Source: Algoriphagus locisalis
Lineage (GTDB): Bacteria > Bacteroidota > Bacteroidia > Cytophagales > Cyclobacteriaceae
Reading direction: 5' to 3'
NCBI RefSeq assembly: GCF_900116615.1
Contig: NZ_FPBF01000004.1
Location: forward strand, 186,001-250,000
DNA: 64,000 bases
This document shows, piece after piece, positions 1 through 9,309 of this stretch (its first letter is position 1; each line of letters opens with the position of its first letter). The position numbers and the translations under genes were made by a program. The notes below the pieces were generated by a model, which searched no databases, was not told the origin of the DNA, and was given only the letters and a program-made list of their open reading frames with translations.

Positions 1-25
1 TGTAGATACAATCTACACCTAGTCC
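1..25. repeat. Palindrome-containing direct repeat, copy A (cut by window edge)
   Basis: The 25 bases are identical to 209-233 except for one base (A8 versus G216). The unit contains inverted arms ATCTACAC and their complement separated by three bases, followed by CTAGTCC. The left arm is incomplete here because the window starts inside it. No function is recognised; it could be a recombination site, a protein-binding site or a small intergenic repeat. Confidence 0.7.
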
Positions 26-107
26 AGCAAAAGATGGAACCCAAAGTCCTGATGCTAGGACGAGGAAACAGAAAAGAAAAAATACTTTAGAAGCATTTGG
101 TTATTAA
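6..107 (+). pseudogene. Orphan C-terminal reading-frame tail, unknown protein
   Basis: An open frame runs from just after a stop at 3-5 to a TAA at 105-107. It encodes about 33 residues rich in Lys/Arg/Ser/Thr and ends in EAFGY. There is no start codon and the frame passes through the repeat, so this is probably the broken or rearranged 3' end of a gene lying to the left. I do not recognise it. Chance openness is possible at this length. Confidence 0.2.
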
Positions 108-206
108 AATGAGATTTATTGAATGAGTTGAAGTTTTATTTATTTCTCATTCTATTTATTACTACATTAATTCAATTTTCAAACTACAATTTTGCATTGA
201 TATAAA

Positions 207-233
207 GGTGTAGATGCAATCTACACCTAGTCC
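207..233. repeat. Palindrome-containing direct repeat, copy B
   Basis: Inverted arms GGTGTAGAT (207-215) and ATCTACACC (219-227) flank the trinucleotide GCA, followed by TAGTCC. Positions 209-233 match copy A at the left edge of the window with one mismatch. The 180 bases between the copies are AT-rich and contain no gene. The truncated regulator gene begins immediately after this copy. Confidence 0.75.
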
Positions 234-266
234 CGACCATATTTCTTCTACTCCCATAGGGGGGGG

Positions 267-488
267 GATGCCGTACCCTCCATCGAGGCGGCAAAGAAGA
301 TAGCGGACGCATTTGGCGTATCGCTGGACTATCTTGTCGGCGAGGGGATCAACAGCTCCTTCGACAGAAAAACCGTCAAACGCCTGCAGGATATCGAAAA
401 ACTACTGCCCGAGGACAGGGAGCACATCTTCGCACTCATGGACGCATTCCTGTTCAAGTGCCAGGTACAGAACTCCCTCAGCGCATAA
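267..488 (+). pseudogene. 5'-truncated XRE-family HTH regulator (C-terminal part only)
   Basis: The frame from 267 to the TAA at 486-488 reads as the end of an XRE/Cro-like regulator. The segment IADAFGVSLDYLVGEG is the typical last helix of the HTH domain. It is followed by an amphipathic dimerisation tail (RLQDIEKLLPEDREHIFAL). The first two-thirds of the HTH domain is missing. In frame, the sequence upstream meets a stop at 228-230 without any ATG. A run of nine G residues (259-267) sits exactly at the junction. GC content is visibly higher than in the flanks, suggesting an imported origin. A frameshift or deletion at the G run is the simplest reading; a sequencing error there cannot be excluded. 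Confidence 0.65.
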
Positions 489-497
489 AAACACAAA

Positions 498-519
498 AGC
501 CCGGCATTCCTGCCGAGCT
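498..519 (+). terminator. Hairpin after the truncated regulator
   Basis: Arms AGCCCGGCA (498-506) and TGCCGAGCT (511-519) pair with one mismatch around a TTCC loop and are followed by TCTTAAT. This is a weak intrinsic terminator located ten bases after the regulator stop codon. Confidence 0.5.
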
Positions 520-671
520 TCTTAATAGCTACTAAAGCCTATATTTTTCTAGTTCCAATTTTTGATGACATAGATTATCAATGCTATTCTGCCCTTTGAT
601 TTAAAATATTCAATTAAACTTTTCCTATATTTTTCAACCACTTTAAGTTGACTAAAAACGAAAACATCAAT

Positions 672-1004
672 TCATTCCAATTCAGGAAAACATCTCAAAG
701 GACTAAAATCAGTCTTCCAAACATCTAGTTCAAAAAGCTTGCCTTCTTTATCAATATTTAGCGACACAATTACTTCAACTCCATCACAGTCCGTATATTG
801 ATACTCACTTACTTGGCTTCCGAACTCTCTTCCCTCAATAATCTCTCCATTAGGAAACAATAACAACCCCCCCATCCCATCATCTTTCATTGGCATAACT
901 AATAATTGAGACTCCCAATCTATTGGAAGAGCCATTCCTGCCTTTTCAACTAAAATATTAAGCAATCCGCTTTCTTGTCTTGTTATTTCTCTGCTATAAA
1001 CCAT
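672..1004 (-). CDS. Small protein, probable immunity partner of the RHS toxin (DUF6984-like)
   Basis: This 110-residue soluble protein has no signal peptide. Its start, MVYSREITRQESGLL, and the central PIDW segment resemble the DUF6984 family of small Bacteroidota proteins; that assignment is from memory and not certain. Its start codon overlaps the 3' end of the large RHS gene by 11 bases, so the two are translationally coupled and the small gene is last in the operon. In polymorphic toxin loci the gene directly after the toxin C-terminus normally encodes the cognate immunity protein. That position is the main argument for the role. The lack of a secretion signal fits a cytoplasmic antidote. 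Confidence 0.6.
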   Translation of the reverse strand: MVYSREITRQESGLLNILVEKAGMALPIDWESQLLVMPMKDDGMGGLLLFPNGEIIEGREFGSQVSEYQYTDCDGVEVIVSLNIDKEGKLFELDVWKTDFSPLRCFPELE

Positions 1005-4000
1005 GTATTCTACCTACATTGATAACTCCATTTTCCAATTTAAACGCCGTGTATTGAATCTTTTGTCCAGCAACTTCAATTACTTGATTAAAAGGCTTAC
1101 CTGTGACTATCTTCTGAGAAACTCCTTTGAGATGAGTTTCAACGGCTGACATAACAGCATTACGACTCAGTCCTAGCTTATCTGTATGTCTAAACGCATG
1201 GCTAACCTGATTTGCAGTTTGTCCAAATTGTATTGTGGGAGTTCCAAAACCACGTGCAATCATTCTAGACGGCCTAATAGTACTTCCACTACCCCCTCCT
1301 GTCATAAACGAAAGGCCAAAAGAAATGTCGGAAATCAAGTCACCTGTTGCGACTAATCCCTCTGTGTTTATTTTGTCTTTGAAGGATTGGTTGACATTAG
1401 TCTGGAAATCAGAAACTTGCCCCATATCAAAATTATTCGAAACAAAAAAGTCATTGACAAATTGACCTCCGTTATTGAAAATTTCATCCTGACTCATCCC
1501 CTCCTTAAACGCACCATCATAAACGATAGCCTCTCCACCAGCGCCAAGTTCATCATACCCCAAAAACTGTCCTCGGGAATTGACTATCGGATTAGTCCAT
1601 TCTCCAAATGGATTCTCCATGTTATCCTCAACCCACATCCCGTTGGGATCGATCAGTCTTACAGGATTGTTCAACGCATAGTTGTAAGGGCTAAACGCCT
1701 GGTACATTTCCGCCAACGGATCCGGACTGGTCCAGCGTCCTATCACTGGGTCAAAATACCTCGCCCCATAATCGTATAGATTGAGGCTTTGGTCGTCCAG
1801 AAGCTCCTTCCCGTTGTAGAGGTATTTATTTGCCTTAATTAATCCATGCTGAAAGCCCAGCCCTTTGAGTTCCAAACCCCAAGGATCATAATGGGTTTCT
1901 TGGACTATGGCCGAACTCACACTCATCACCATCATATTGTCAAACCAGACATCCTCTGAAGTCTCGTTCACCACAAAGGTTTCCATATAGCCGTCCTTGG
2001 AAATATACATCTCCTCTTCCAGAACTTCATGCTGGTTTGCCGCATTTTTGGTCAGGACTTTCTTGCCGACTTCATATCGGTTGCTGTCCTGGTCATACAA
2101 TGCATACATCAGGTAAGCCTCCGGGGCTTCTTTCTTCTGAAGGTCCTTGGCTAAGATATCTGCCAGGTTAAGCAATGCAATCGGGTTGGCTCCCCCTGCA
2201 CGCTGGTTGCTCAGCGCCAGTTCATTAAGGTCGGCAATTAGCCTGTCCTTGCCCCCTGCTGCCATAAAGCTGGCAGCATTGGCTTTCTGCTTTTTATCTT
2301 CTAGATACTTGCCATGCACCTGTAGCTTCAGGCTGTCGCCGGCATAGATTTCCTGGGTTCTTCCCGGACCTACCATTCTTCCTCTGTTGGCATTCAGCCA
2401 AGCAACCTTGTTTCCACCCTGTGTCACATTATGTTCAGGTTCGGTCTGTCTGGATGATGACACCTGTGAAAACGCTGCTTCTTCCGCTTCGGCGTTCTGG
2501 GTTTCCATCGTCGCCATAAAAGTCTGGGTGGATGTGTTACGCAGTACCTGTCGGATATTTCCCAGATGATCTTTCACATAATACTCGTAATTATAAGCGC
2601 CGCTTTCATAGGCTACTCTACCTTCCTCATGGAGCAGATAGTCCAATGATCCGTTGAGCAGCACCACTTCTCCAATGTAATCCTGGGTCTTAGTCAAAGC
2701 TCCCCCGCTGTCGTAAACTTTTTGGGTCAGCTTGTTCCCTTCAGCATCATAGGCGAATTTTAACTTTGTACCTGTGGTGAAACTGATCTCCTGCGGTAAA
2801 TTCAGGTGATTATAGGTGATCAGACTAATCTGCTTATCCAAGTTACTTTTCTGGTTCCCGTTGGCGTCATAGCCATAAGCTGTCGTGCTGCGCTCCTTAA
2901 AATCTTGAGCCAGATAACCTAATACGGTATTGTTATCTTTTACCTGGGAAAGACGGTTACCATTTGAGTGATATGAATAAACCAAATCATCTACCAATGC
3001 CCATGTGGTAGAGGTCCGCTGGTTATTCCGCTGCATTGTTTTGATATTTCCATTCCCGTCATAAGTAATCCCAGTAAGGGTGAAATTCTTTGAAGCATCT
3101 CCGGAGAATGTCGCTGCAGAAATTCTGTTGGCGTTGTCATAAGCATAGGTATAGGTACGTGATAATGCATCCTGTCCGCCTGTCCACGACATCTGTGCTA
3201 TGTTTCCATTGTTAATTAACGTGGCGTTATAACTGAGTGTCTGGGTAAACACCCCTGTGAAACCTGTTCCCAGTCCTGTAAGCCAACCCCGAATATTAAA
3301 GCTGCTGGTCTGGGTGGCATTGGAGGCCACATCAGGGAAGGTCTTACCCACCTGACGCCCAAGATCATCATAGGTATACTGGGCAATTGTTTTGACCCCA
3401 TTAGTTCCTACCTTATGAGTAACTGAAGCTAATTGGCCGATCACATTATAGTTGTAAGTCCGCAGAACCGTATAATTTGTAGAAAGAGAATTGGTCACCA
3501 GACTGTTGGTCGGCTGGTCTTCAAAGTTATAGGCGGTGGAAGCACGGACAGTCCCTCCTGCCTGATGCTGCCCCACAGTCTGGATTACCCTGCCTTTATT
3601 ATCATAAAAAAACGCACTGGTATAAAACTCGCCTGTCTCCAGGTTCTTGACCTTTTTGCCGGTCTGAAGACCATGAACCCGTGTACTGGCAGACGACGGA
3701 AAAGGTGATCCTGGATTGGCATACGTATAGCCGGTCAGGTATTGATAGGAATCGTAATAGTTTACCGTAAGAATTTCTCCCTCATCGGTGGGCCATGCGC
3801 CCGCGGATCCAGAAGCCGGTAGTGTACCAATCCTTGCGGTAAAGCTCTGGTTTTCCGTCGCTTTCATAGTAAACCCGCTCTGGAGGGTAATTGAGCTTGA
3901 GGCCACGTACTCCTGGTAACCATCGTATTTGGAAGATGTAATGGTTGTCCCGGTTTTTATCTTTGCCGTGTTTGCTTTAACCGTAGCGTTGTTGGGACCT

Positions 4001-5088
4001 GAATTCAGGCCTGACTGCAGGACACTCATCGAGTCTGTACTTGTAGTAAGGCCGGTGACAATCACTCTTCCAAGTGCATCATATTTGGTGTAAAGCCACT
4101 GGTTCTTACCCCGGAGGTTTCCGTCCTGAAAGCCAACCTGTCTGTCCTGAGCGTCGTAGAGGTAATACTCCCCGCTTTTACCGGGTACATATTTTTTGAC
4201 CAATCTCCCCCTCCCGTCATAGAAATACCGAAAGTATAATTCCGCCGAGACTGTTTCATTTGCGCTGGTCGTACTAGCCCATGAGGCCGCAGCTATCAAT
4301 TCTAAAGCCCGGGGCGGTATCACCACCCGAAGCTGCCCGAGGTCATCATAAACATAATAGGTACATAACCAGCCTGTGTGTCCACTTCCGGTGGGGCTAG
4401 CCGTATTCTGTACCTTTTTAAGAATTAGCCTTCCAAGCTTGTCAGTATACTGAACAGTTGTCTTATTATCCTCATCCTGGGTGATATCAACCCACAGCAG
4501 GTTGTTGCCGTAGGCAGCAGAGGTAACAGGATAACCAGTACCGTTTATCGTAAATATCCTTACCCCTTCCCCTGAGGTGTTGGTCCTTCTGCTGAACTTC
4601 ACTTCTTTGGTGGATCCCATTCTCCAGGCATTGCCCGGAGCTGCCTGCTTGTCCAACCGGTTCAACGGGGAAGGCTCAAACAGTTTTTGGGAATAGCCAT
4701 AGGTATCTCCATATATGGGATTGGTCCGGCTGGAATGGTCGCTAAGGGCGGTGCTTCTGTATCGTCCATCCTGGCCTGTCGATGATGCCTCATAATATGG
4801 TAGGTACTCTTTTTCCTGGCGTCCATAATCATCGTAGTCCATGGGCGTAATGAGATCCTTTCCGTTGATTGTAGCCTGTTTGCCAACGGTTTGTTTCGGC
4901 CGGCCAAGACCGTCCAGATAGGTAAAGCTTTTATAGGACTGGCTGGAAGTACCCGTGGTAACGGTTGTTGTGGATGTCGTAGGAATTCTGGCCTTATACG
5001 TCTTCACAAAGTTCTCTGTCGTCTGACCGAAGGATGCCGATACAGTTACCAGAATCAGAAAAAGGGTCATAAATAAATAGTGTCTCAT
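994..5088 (-). CDS. RHS repeat-associated core protein with variable C-terminal toxin-like domain
   Basis: The 1364-residue exported protein has a signal peptide (about 1-21, cleavage after SFG). A DUF6443-type N-terminal region follows (YLDGLGRPKQTV), then many YD/RHS repeats building the usual beta-shell. The RHS core signature lies near the C-terminus (YNGKELLDDQSLNLYDYGAR, then GRWTSPDPL and NPVRLIDPNGM at about 1150). The last roughly 213 residues after NGM are the variable tip. Its final 75 residues (SHAFRHTDKLGLSRNA ... NVGRIHGL) contain paired His and a terminal Arg-x-His, as in small secreted nucleases of the BECR type; that class is an inference. It is fourth in the minus-strand operon, 8 bases after the SpvB-like gene, and overlaps the putative immunity gene. 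No VgrG or other type VI component is visible. Confidence 0.85.
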   Translation of the reverse strand: MRHYLFMTLFLILVTVSASFGQTTENFVKTYKARIPTTSTTTVTTGTSSQSYKSFTYLDGLGRPKQTVGKQATINGKDLITPMDYDDYGRQEKEYLPYYEASSTGQDGRYRSTALSDHSSRTNPIYGDTYGYSQKLFEPSPLNRLDKQAAPGNAWRMGSTKEVKFSRRTNTSGEGVRIFTINGTGYPVTSAAYGNNLLWVDITQDEDNKTTVQYTDKLGRLILKKVQNTASPTGSGHTGWLCTYYVYDDLGQLRVVIPPRALELIAAASWASTTSANETVSAELYFRYFYDGRGRLVKKYVPGKSGEYYLYDAQDRQVGFQDGNLRGKNQWLYTKYDALGRVIVTGLTTSTDSMSVLQSGLNSGPNNATVKANTAKIKTGTTITSSKYDGYQEYVASSSITLQSGFTMKATENQSFTARIGTLPASGSAGAWPTDEGEILTVNYYDSYQYLTGYTYANPGSPFPSSASTRVHGLQTGKKVKNLETGEFYTSAFFYDNKGRVIQTVGQHQAGGTVRASTAYNFEDQPTNSLVTNSLSTNYTVLRTYNYNVIGQLASVTHKVGTNGVKTIAQYTYDDLGRQVGKTFPDVASNATQTSSFNIRGWLTGLGTGFTGVFTQTLSYNATLINNGNIAQMSWTGGQDALSRTYTYAYDNANRISAATFSGDASKNFTLTGITYDGNGNIKTMQRNNQRTSTTWALVDDLVYSYHSNGNRLSQVKDNNTVLGYLAQDFKERSTTAYGYDANGNQKSNLDKQISLITYNHLNLPQEISFTTGTKLKFAYDAEGNKLTQKVYDSGGALTKTQDYIGEVVLLNGSLDYLLHEEGRVAYESGAYNYEYYVKDHLGNIRQVLRNTSTQTFMATMETQNAEAEEAAFSQVSSSRQTEPEHNVTQGGNKVAWLNANRGRMVGPGRTQEIYAGDSLKLQVHGKYLEDKKQKANAASFMAAGGKDRLIADLNELALSNQRAGGANPIALLNLADILAKDLQKKEAPEAYLMYALYDQDSNRYEVGKKVLTKNAANQHEVLEEEMYISKDGYMETFVVNETSEDVWFDNMMVMSVSSAIVQETHYDPWGLELKGLGFQHGLIKANKYLYNGKELLDDQSLNLYDYGARYFDPVIGRWTSPDPLAEMYQAFSPYNYALNNPVRLIDPNGMWVEDNMENPFGEWTNPIVNSRGQFLGYDELGAGGEAIVYDGAFKEGMSQDEIFNNGGQFVNDFFVSNNFDMGQVSDFQTNVNQSFKDKINTEGLVATGDLISDISFGLSFMTGGGSGSTIRPSRMIARGFGTPTIQFGQTANQVSHAFRHTDKLGLSRNAVMSAVETHLKGVSQKIVTGKPFNQVIEVAGQKIQYTAFKLENGVINVGRIHGL

Positions 5089-5096
5089 CTTAAAAA

Positions 5097-8000
5097 TCAG
5101 TTACCGGTACCGTAATTATATTCGTAATGTTCAACGATGTTCCCGTCTTCGTCCTTAATAGTTTTCAGACGGTTGGCAGTATCGTATTCGTAGATGAGAG
5201 TATATCCCCTAGGATCGGTCTGGCTGGTCATACCAACCAAGGCTTCATAGGTATAGCTGGTCATCATTGCATCCAAAGGATGAAGCCTGAGCTCATCTAT
5301 TATAATATTGCTACCTGATATGGTAAGACTGGTAGAGGTAATGTTCTTTTCCACCCACTTCCATGCGGTCGAGAGGGATTCGGTCTGGCCCCCTACATTC
5401 ACAGAAGCAGTACCTGATACTGTCTTTGCCCAAAAGCCCACACGGTAAGGGCTGGCAGTGGAAGCTGTAATCCCCGTTTTGGTAACCGAACCCGAACTTA
5501 AATTATACCCCTTCTTTCCGGTCTTATAGGTTGTAATTGGCGCACCACTATACGACCAACCTCCTTTGTCTGTGGTCTCAAATGATGTAAAGGCAATTTG
5601 ACTAAGAGTTGCATTGACAGCTTCGGCGATTGGAAACTGATAATTGTATGACCAAAGGTAAGATGTAGATGTACCTTCCTTATTTTTCAATTGTTGGATA
5701 TTTCCTTTCAAATCATATAATTCGCCTAATACACGTAGACTATACTTACTATCCGGTAAAAACCCAGTGCTTGAGCCCGAAGGCGGTAGGACACCATTTG
5801 ATCTATTACTGAATTTAAATGAACTCAAGGATATAGGATTCTGGACTTCCAGATTTAACACCTCGTCAATCAAGCCTGCTCCTCCTGTTTTGTACTTATT
5901 TATCACACCGGAGACGATTGTCCTGACTGTTCCAACCTCATTATATCTAACAGTCTCAATAGGATAACTGAGAAGGTTTTTTGTTTTCAAGTTATCTATA
6001 AATGTGCTTCCTGAAGGGTAATCCGACGGATAGGAAACATTGGTTATTTCCTTGGCTCCATCACTTTTTTCAACAATAGTTTTAGTAGTTTGAAAGTGTA
6101 AAGGATTGTCATATGCATAAGTGGTGGTTGTTACAAATGGATTTAAACCTGTTGTATTATAATCCTCTACTATCTGGCTCTTTATTCTAATAAGTGCATT
6201 TGGTACATAGTATCTAGAATATATGAATTCTTGTGAGGCGCTCCATCCGAAAATTTTATACCCGGGTGTAACAGACAAAAGAGTTCTTTCATAATCAAAT
6301 TTTTCCTTCTTTAAAATTTTGCCCAATTCGTTATATGTACTTCTTGATTTCAACCTACCTCTTTTCCACGAATTGCTATAAGAAACAGGATAAGGAGCAT
6401 CCAATACGCTAATGGTTTTTTGCAAATTTGCACCTTGAGGAGTTTCGGGAGATACAATAGAAGTAATATGTTCAGAATTAAATAGATTATCCATATGGAA
6501 CATATCAATATCATCGTAAATGTCATCAATGCCATTATAATCAGGAAACAAAAGGTTGTTGTCAAACTCATTTATCACATACCCATTTCCTGGCTGTACA
6601 ACTTTTACACTACCGTATCCAAATTCAGAACCACCCCCAAGAATTGCTTGAGGTGAAGTTGATATTTTAATATAGCCACGTTCAAGAAAAGGAGAGTTTC
6701 CAGGAGGCAACCCAAAATGTGATAATAATTCAGACCCTAAAAGTGGAGAAGTATCAGATCCCCTATATTTAATTGTAAAATACTTATAATAAAGGTCTCT
6801 GGGATCAGAGGTCAGCAATCTATAATCATAGATAAAATTGGTTTCCTTTGTTTCATTATTACCAAAATGATCAATAATCTTACCTATTCTTAAACCATCT
6901 CCAACCCCTGAAGCACCGGTAAACACATTTGATTCAAATTGAAATTCCTTGCTCCCACCAGTGGGATAGTAAACAGTCTTAAGTGAATTAGCCTTAACAG
7001 GCTCAGCACTGGGTTCCCTGTTCGCGCCATTTCCAATGGTGGTGGTAACATAAATATCTGAATACTCTGCAAATTCGACGTACCATCGATCACTGCCAAT
7101 ACTTCTTCCATCACTGTTCCCTGGAAAAATATGCTGATTGCTCGAATTGTTAAAATATCCCCAATGATCCTGCTTAGGAGAAAGACGATAAGGTAAAGTG
7201 TAGACATCATTTGTTACTGGATTATTATCTCCCCAATACTCAAATTTATAAGGTTGCCCTATTTCAATTCCGGCTGATGAAAATTGTTGCAGGGAATCTA
7301 ATCTCAGTCGGTAATTTAAATGTTGGTATACACTTGGATTGCTCCCATTGTATTTATTGGCATTATTTGCTTCAAAATGACTGGTATATAAATTCATTCG
7401 TTTAGAAATACTACCGTCAGCATTATATATAGTAATGAGGTTCAAAGGATATGAACTTGTTTTATAATCAAGTCGTTGTTGGCTGCTTGTCGTAAATTCC
7501 ACCCATCCACTAGAAGTAATTATTTTTTTTACCCTCATTTCAGTTACAGAGACTCCAGTTACAGGAGTTAATGCTGGTATAATTGTTGGTGTAGTTGTAA
7601 GCTCTACCACATATTCAGAATATTGTCTGATATCGTGACTTACTGAAGGCGTAGATTGGTATTCAAATATTATTTCGCTACCCGTTGGTGACTTAATTTT
7701 TGTAATATACCAAGCGGTAATATGCATTTGATTAATTCCTGTGAAATAGGTCTTTTCATAGGAACTAAATTCATATATATTTCCATCTTCGGTAGTAATA
7801 ATAATATTGAAATCAAAACCACTAACATATTGCAATTCTACACGGATATCATCGGCTTGACTTAACTTCACATTTCCGTTGCTATCAAACACAAAACTCC
7901 CTGACCTGCCATTAAAATTAAAAATGTACTCATCGGGCTCAGTATCAATACTATTATTAGCTGCAGCATCTAAATTATTCTGCTGAATAAATTGTGCCCG

Positions 8001-8408
8001 AGTAATCCCTTGAGAAAGACTGAAGAATCCGATATTTGCCCTTTGAGGGAGAAGTACTCCTGAAGATGACAAATATTCTGCTCTCCCCCTTACCTTTCTT
8101 ACTATTACCCCTCCGGCGTTTAATGACCAGCCTAACCCTACCCACGAAGCCACTTCATCCACTTTTATCCCTGAACCATGATAAGACAAAGAGATATCTA
8201 GGGAAAGATTACCTTCCCGCATAGTACAAACAGGAATAGATATGTCAGGAAGGCCGTTATATAAATTCACTGGAACATCTCCGTATTTTGCCAAACCATA
8301 TGAATTTGGAGAAGGTGGAACAAATTCCGGCTTATAGATCTGCCCAAATAAATTGAGAGAATTTAGGGATAAAAGCAGCACAAAACTTGCTGAAAATAAT
8401 TTTCTCAT
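5097..8408 (-). CDS. SpvB/YD-repeat-containing secreted protein
   Basis: This protein has 1103 residues with a signal peptide (about 1-22, ending LFGQ). The N-terminal 100 residues (GLPDISIPVC, LSYHGSGIKVDEVASWVGLGW) resemble the SpvB/TcaC-like opening of Bacteroidota RHS partners. Around 900-1010 lies a beta-sandwich-like insert (FETTDKGGWSYSG ... IIIDELRLHP), reminiscent of a carbohydrate-binding module. The protein ends in YD repeats (DPRGYTLIYEYD, HYEYNYGTGN) without a core motif or toxin tip. It sits directly before the RHS-core gene. Together they look like a split RHS shell, this one supplying the N-terminal half or a binding platform. The exact role is unknown. Confidence 0.75.
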   Translation of the reverse strand: MRKLFSASFVLLLSLNSLNLFGQIYKPEFVPPSPNSYGLAKYGDVPVNLYNGLPDISIPVCTMREGNLSLDISLSYHGSGIKVDEVASWVGLGWSLNAGGVIVRKVRGRAEYLSSSGVLLPQRANIGFFSLSQGITRAQFIQQNNLDAAANNSIDTEPDEYIFNFNGRSGSFVFDSNGNVKLSQADDIRVELQYVSGFDFNIIITTEDGNIYEFSSYEKTYFTGINQMHITAWYITKIKSPTGSEIIFEYQSTPSVSHDIRQYSEYVVELTTTPTIIPALTPVTGVSVTEMRVKKIITSSGWVEFTTSSQQRLDYKTSSYPLNLITIYNADGSISKRMNLYTSHFEANNANKYNGSNPSVYQHLNYRLRLDSLQQFSSAGIEIGQPYKFEYWGDNNPVTNDVYTLPYRLSPKQDHWGYFNNSSNQHIFPGNSDGRSIGSDRWYVEFAEYSDIYVTTTIGNGANREPSAEPVKANSLKTVYYPTGGSKEFQFESNVFTGASGVGDGLRIGKIIDHFGNNETKETNFIYDYRLLTSDPRDLYYKYFTIKYRGSDTSPLLGSELLSHFGLPPGNSPFLERGYIKISTSPQAILGGGSEFGYGSVKVVQPGNGYVINEFDNNLLFPDYNGIDDIYDDIDMFHMDNLFNSEHITSIVSPETPQGANLQKTISVLDAPYPVSYSNSWKRGRLKSRSTYNELGKILKKEKFDYERTLLSVTPGYKIFGWSASQEFIYSRYYVPNALIRIKSQIVEDYNTTGLNPFVTTTTYAYDNPLHFQTTKTIVEKSDGAKEITNVSYPSDYPSGSTFIDNLKTKNLLSYPIETVRYNEVGTVRTIVSGVINKYKTGGAGLIDEVLNLEVQNPISLSSFKFSNRSNGVLPPSGSSTGFLPDSKYSLRVLGELYDLKGNIQQLKNKEGTSTSYLWSYNYQFPIAEAVNATLSQIAFTSFETTDKGGWSYSGAPITTYKTGKKGYNLSSGSVTKTGITASTASPYRVGFWAKTVSGTASVNVGGQTESLSTAWKWVEKNITSTSLTISGSNIIIDELRLHPLDAMMTSYTYEALVGMTSQTDPRGYTLIYEYDTANRLKTIKDEDGNIVEHYEYNYGTGN

Positions 8409-8411
8409 TGC

Positions 8412-9278
8412 TTAATTTTTATTTTCTAAAAGTTCAATTCTACTTTTTAATTCATTATTATTTTTCTGAAGTTCAATAACATAAAGTGTTAACTCCTCTA
8501 CCTTCTCCAGCAACTTCTTATTCATCTCTAAAAGATTCACTCCATGTTCCAAAACTTCCTTTTCTTTAGGGACATTTGGAAGGTGCCCATTCTTGTTGAT
8601 AAAAGCTTCTACTTCTGAGAGAGGCATCAATTCATAGTTAGTTTTAAAAACATAATCAGCCCAATCAGAAGTAGTGATGTTGATTTCATGGGCTTTTATT
8701 TTTCCATTAACCGATAGCTTTTCCGTAGGTGAAACAGTTCCAATACCAATGTTTCCATTCTTACTGATTCTCATTCTTTCAATATAGGGACCCGATTCAT
8801 TGGTTACGAATTTTAAATTATAACCTTGGCCCGTCATGATAAGTCCGTCCTTTCCATTAATAAACAGACCCGATGAATTGGAAAAACCTTCTATAGATGA
8901 AGAATAATCTACAAGGTCAAGAGTGGTGTTACCATACTGAAACCTAGATCTCTGACCGGCAATAGACAATAGATGAAACGGATTCGTTGTAGGACTGACA
9001 CCAAACCCAACATATCCTAGCGAATTTATCACTATTGCATCTTTCCATGTTGCTGAATTATGCCTAGCCTGTAAGTTTAAAGTTGTAGCCCCCCCTGGAT
9101 CACTACTTATCAATCTATGTCCAAACCCAGAACCAAAAGATGATGTATTCCAAGAAATAGTTTTCTGAGATCCAACGTTGGAATTCATATAATCAAACGT
9201 AGTTGTTTGGGCGCTTACATTCAGTATTGATCCAATACTAACTAAGAGTGTTAAAACATGAATAATGCTTATTTTCAT
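8412..9278 (-). CDS. Secreted tail-fibre-like protein with coiled-coil C-terminus
   Basis: The 288-residue protein has a signal peptide (about 1-24, ending VSAQ). The middle has the repetitive beta-rich style of phage-tail-fibre/endosialidase-type proteins (NGNIGIGTVSPTEKLSVNG). The C-terminal region carries the usual Bacteroidota pattern WADYVF, GHLPNVP, GVNLLEMNKKLLEKVEEL, then a leucine-rich coiled coil to the end. It lies 3 bases before the SpvB-like gene in the same operon. Its neighbour at 9310-10143 is a paralogue. A trimeric stalk or surface-anchoring role for the RHS proteins is plausible but inferred. Confidence 0.7.
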   Translation of the reverse strand: MKISIIHVLTLLVSIGSILNVSAQTTTFDYMNSNVGSQKTISWNTSSFGSGFGHRLISSDPGGATTLNLQARHNSATWKDAIVINSLGYVGFGVSPTTNPFHLLSIAGQRSRFQYGNTTLDLVDYSSSIEGFSNSSGLFINGKDGLIMTGQGYNLKFVTNESGPYIERMRISKNGNIGIGTVSPTEKLSVNGKIKAHEINITTSDWADYVFKTNYELMPLSEVEAFINKNGHLPNVPKEKEVLEHGVNLLEMNKKLLEKVEELTLYVIELQKNNNELKSRIELLENKN

Positions 9279-9309
9279 AATACCTTATAGTTAAAAGTAG
9301 ATTCTGTTA

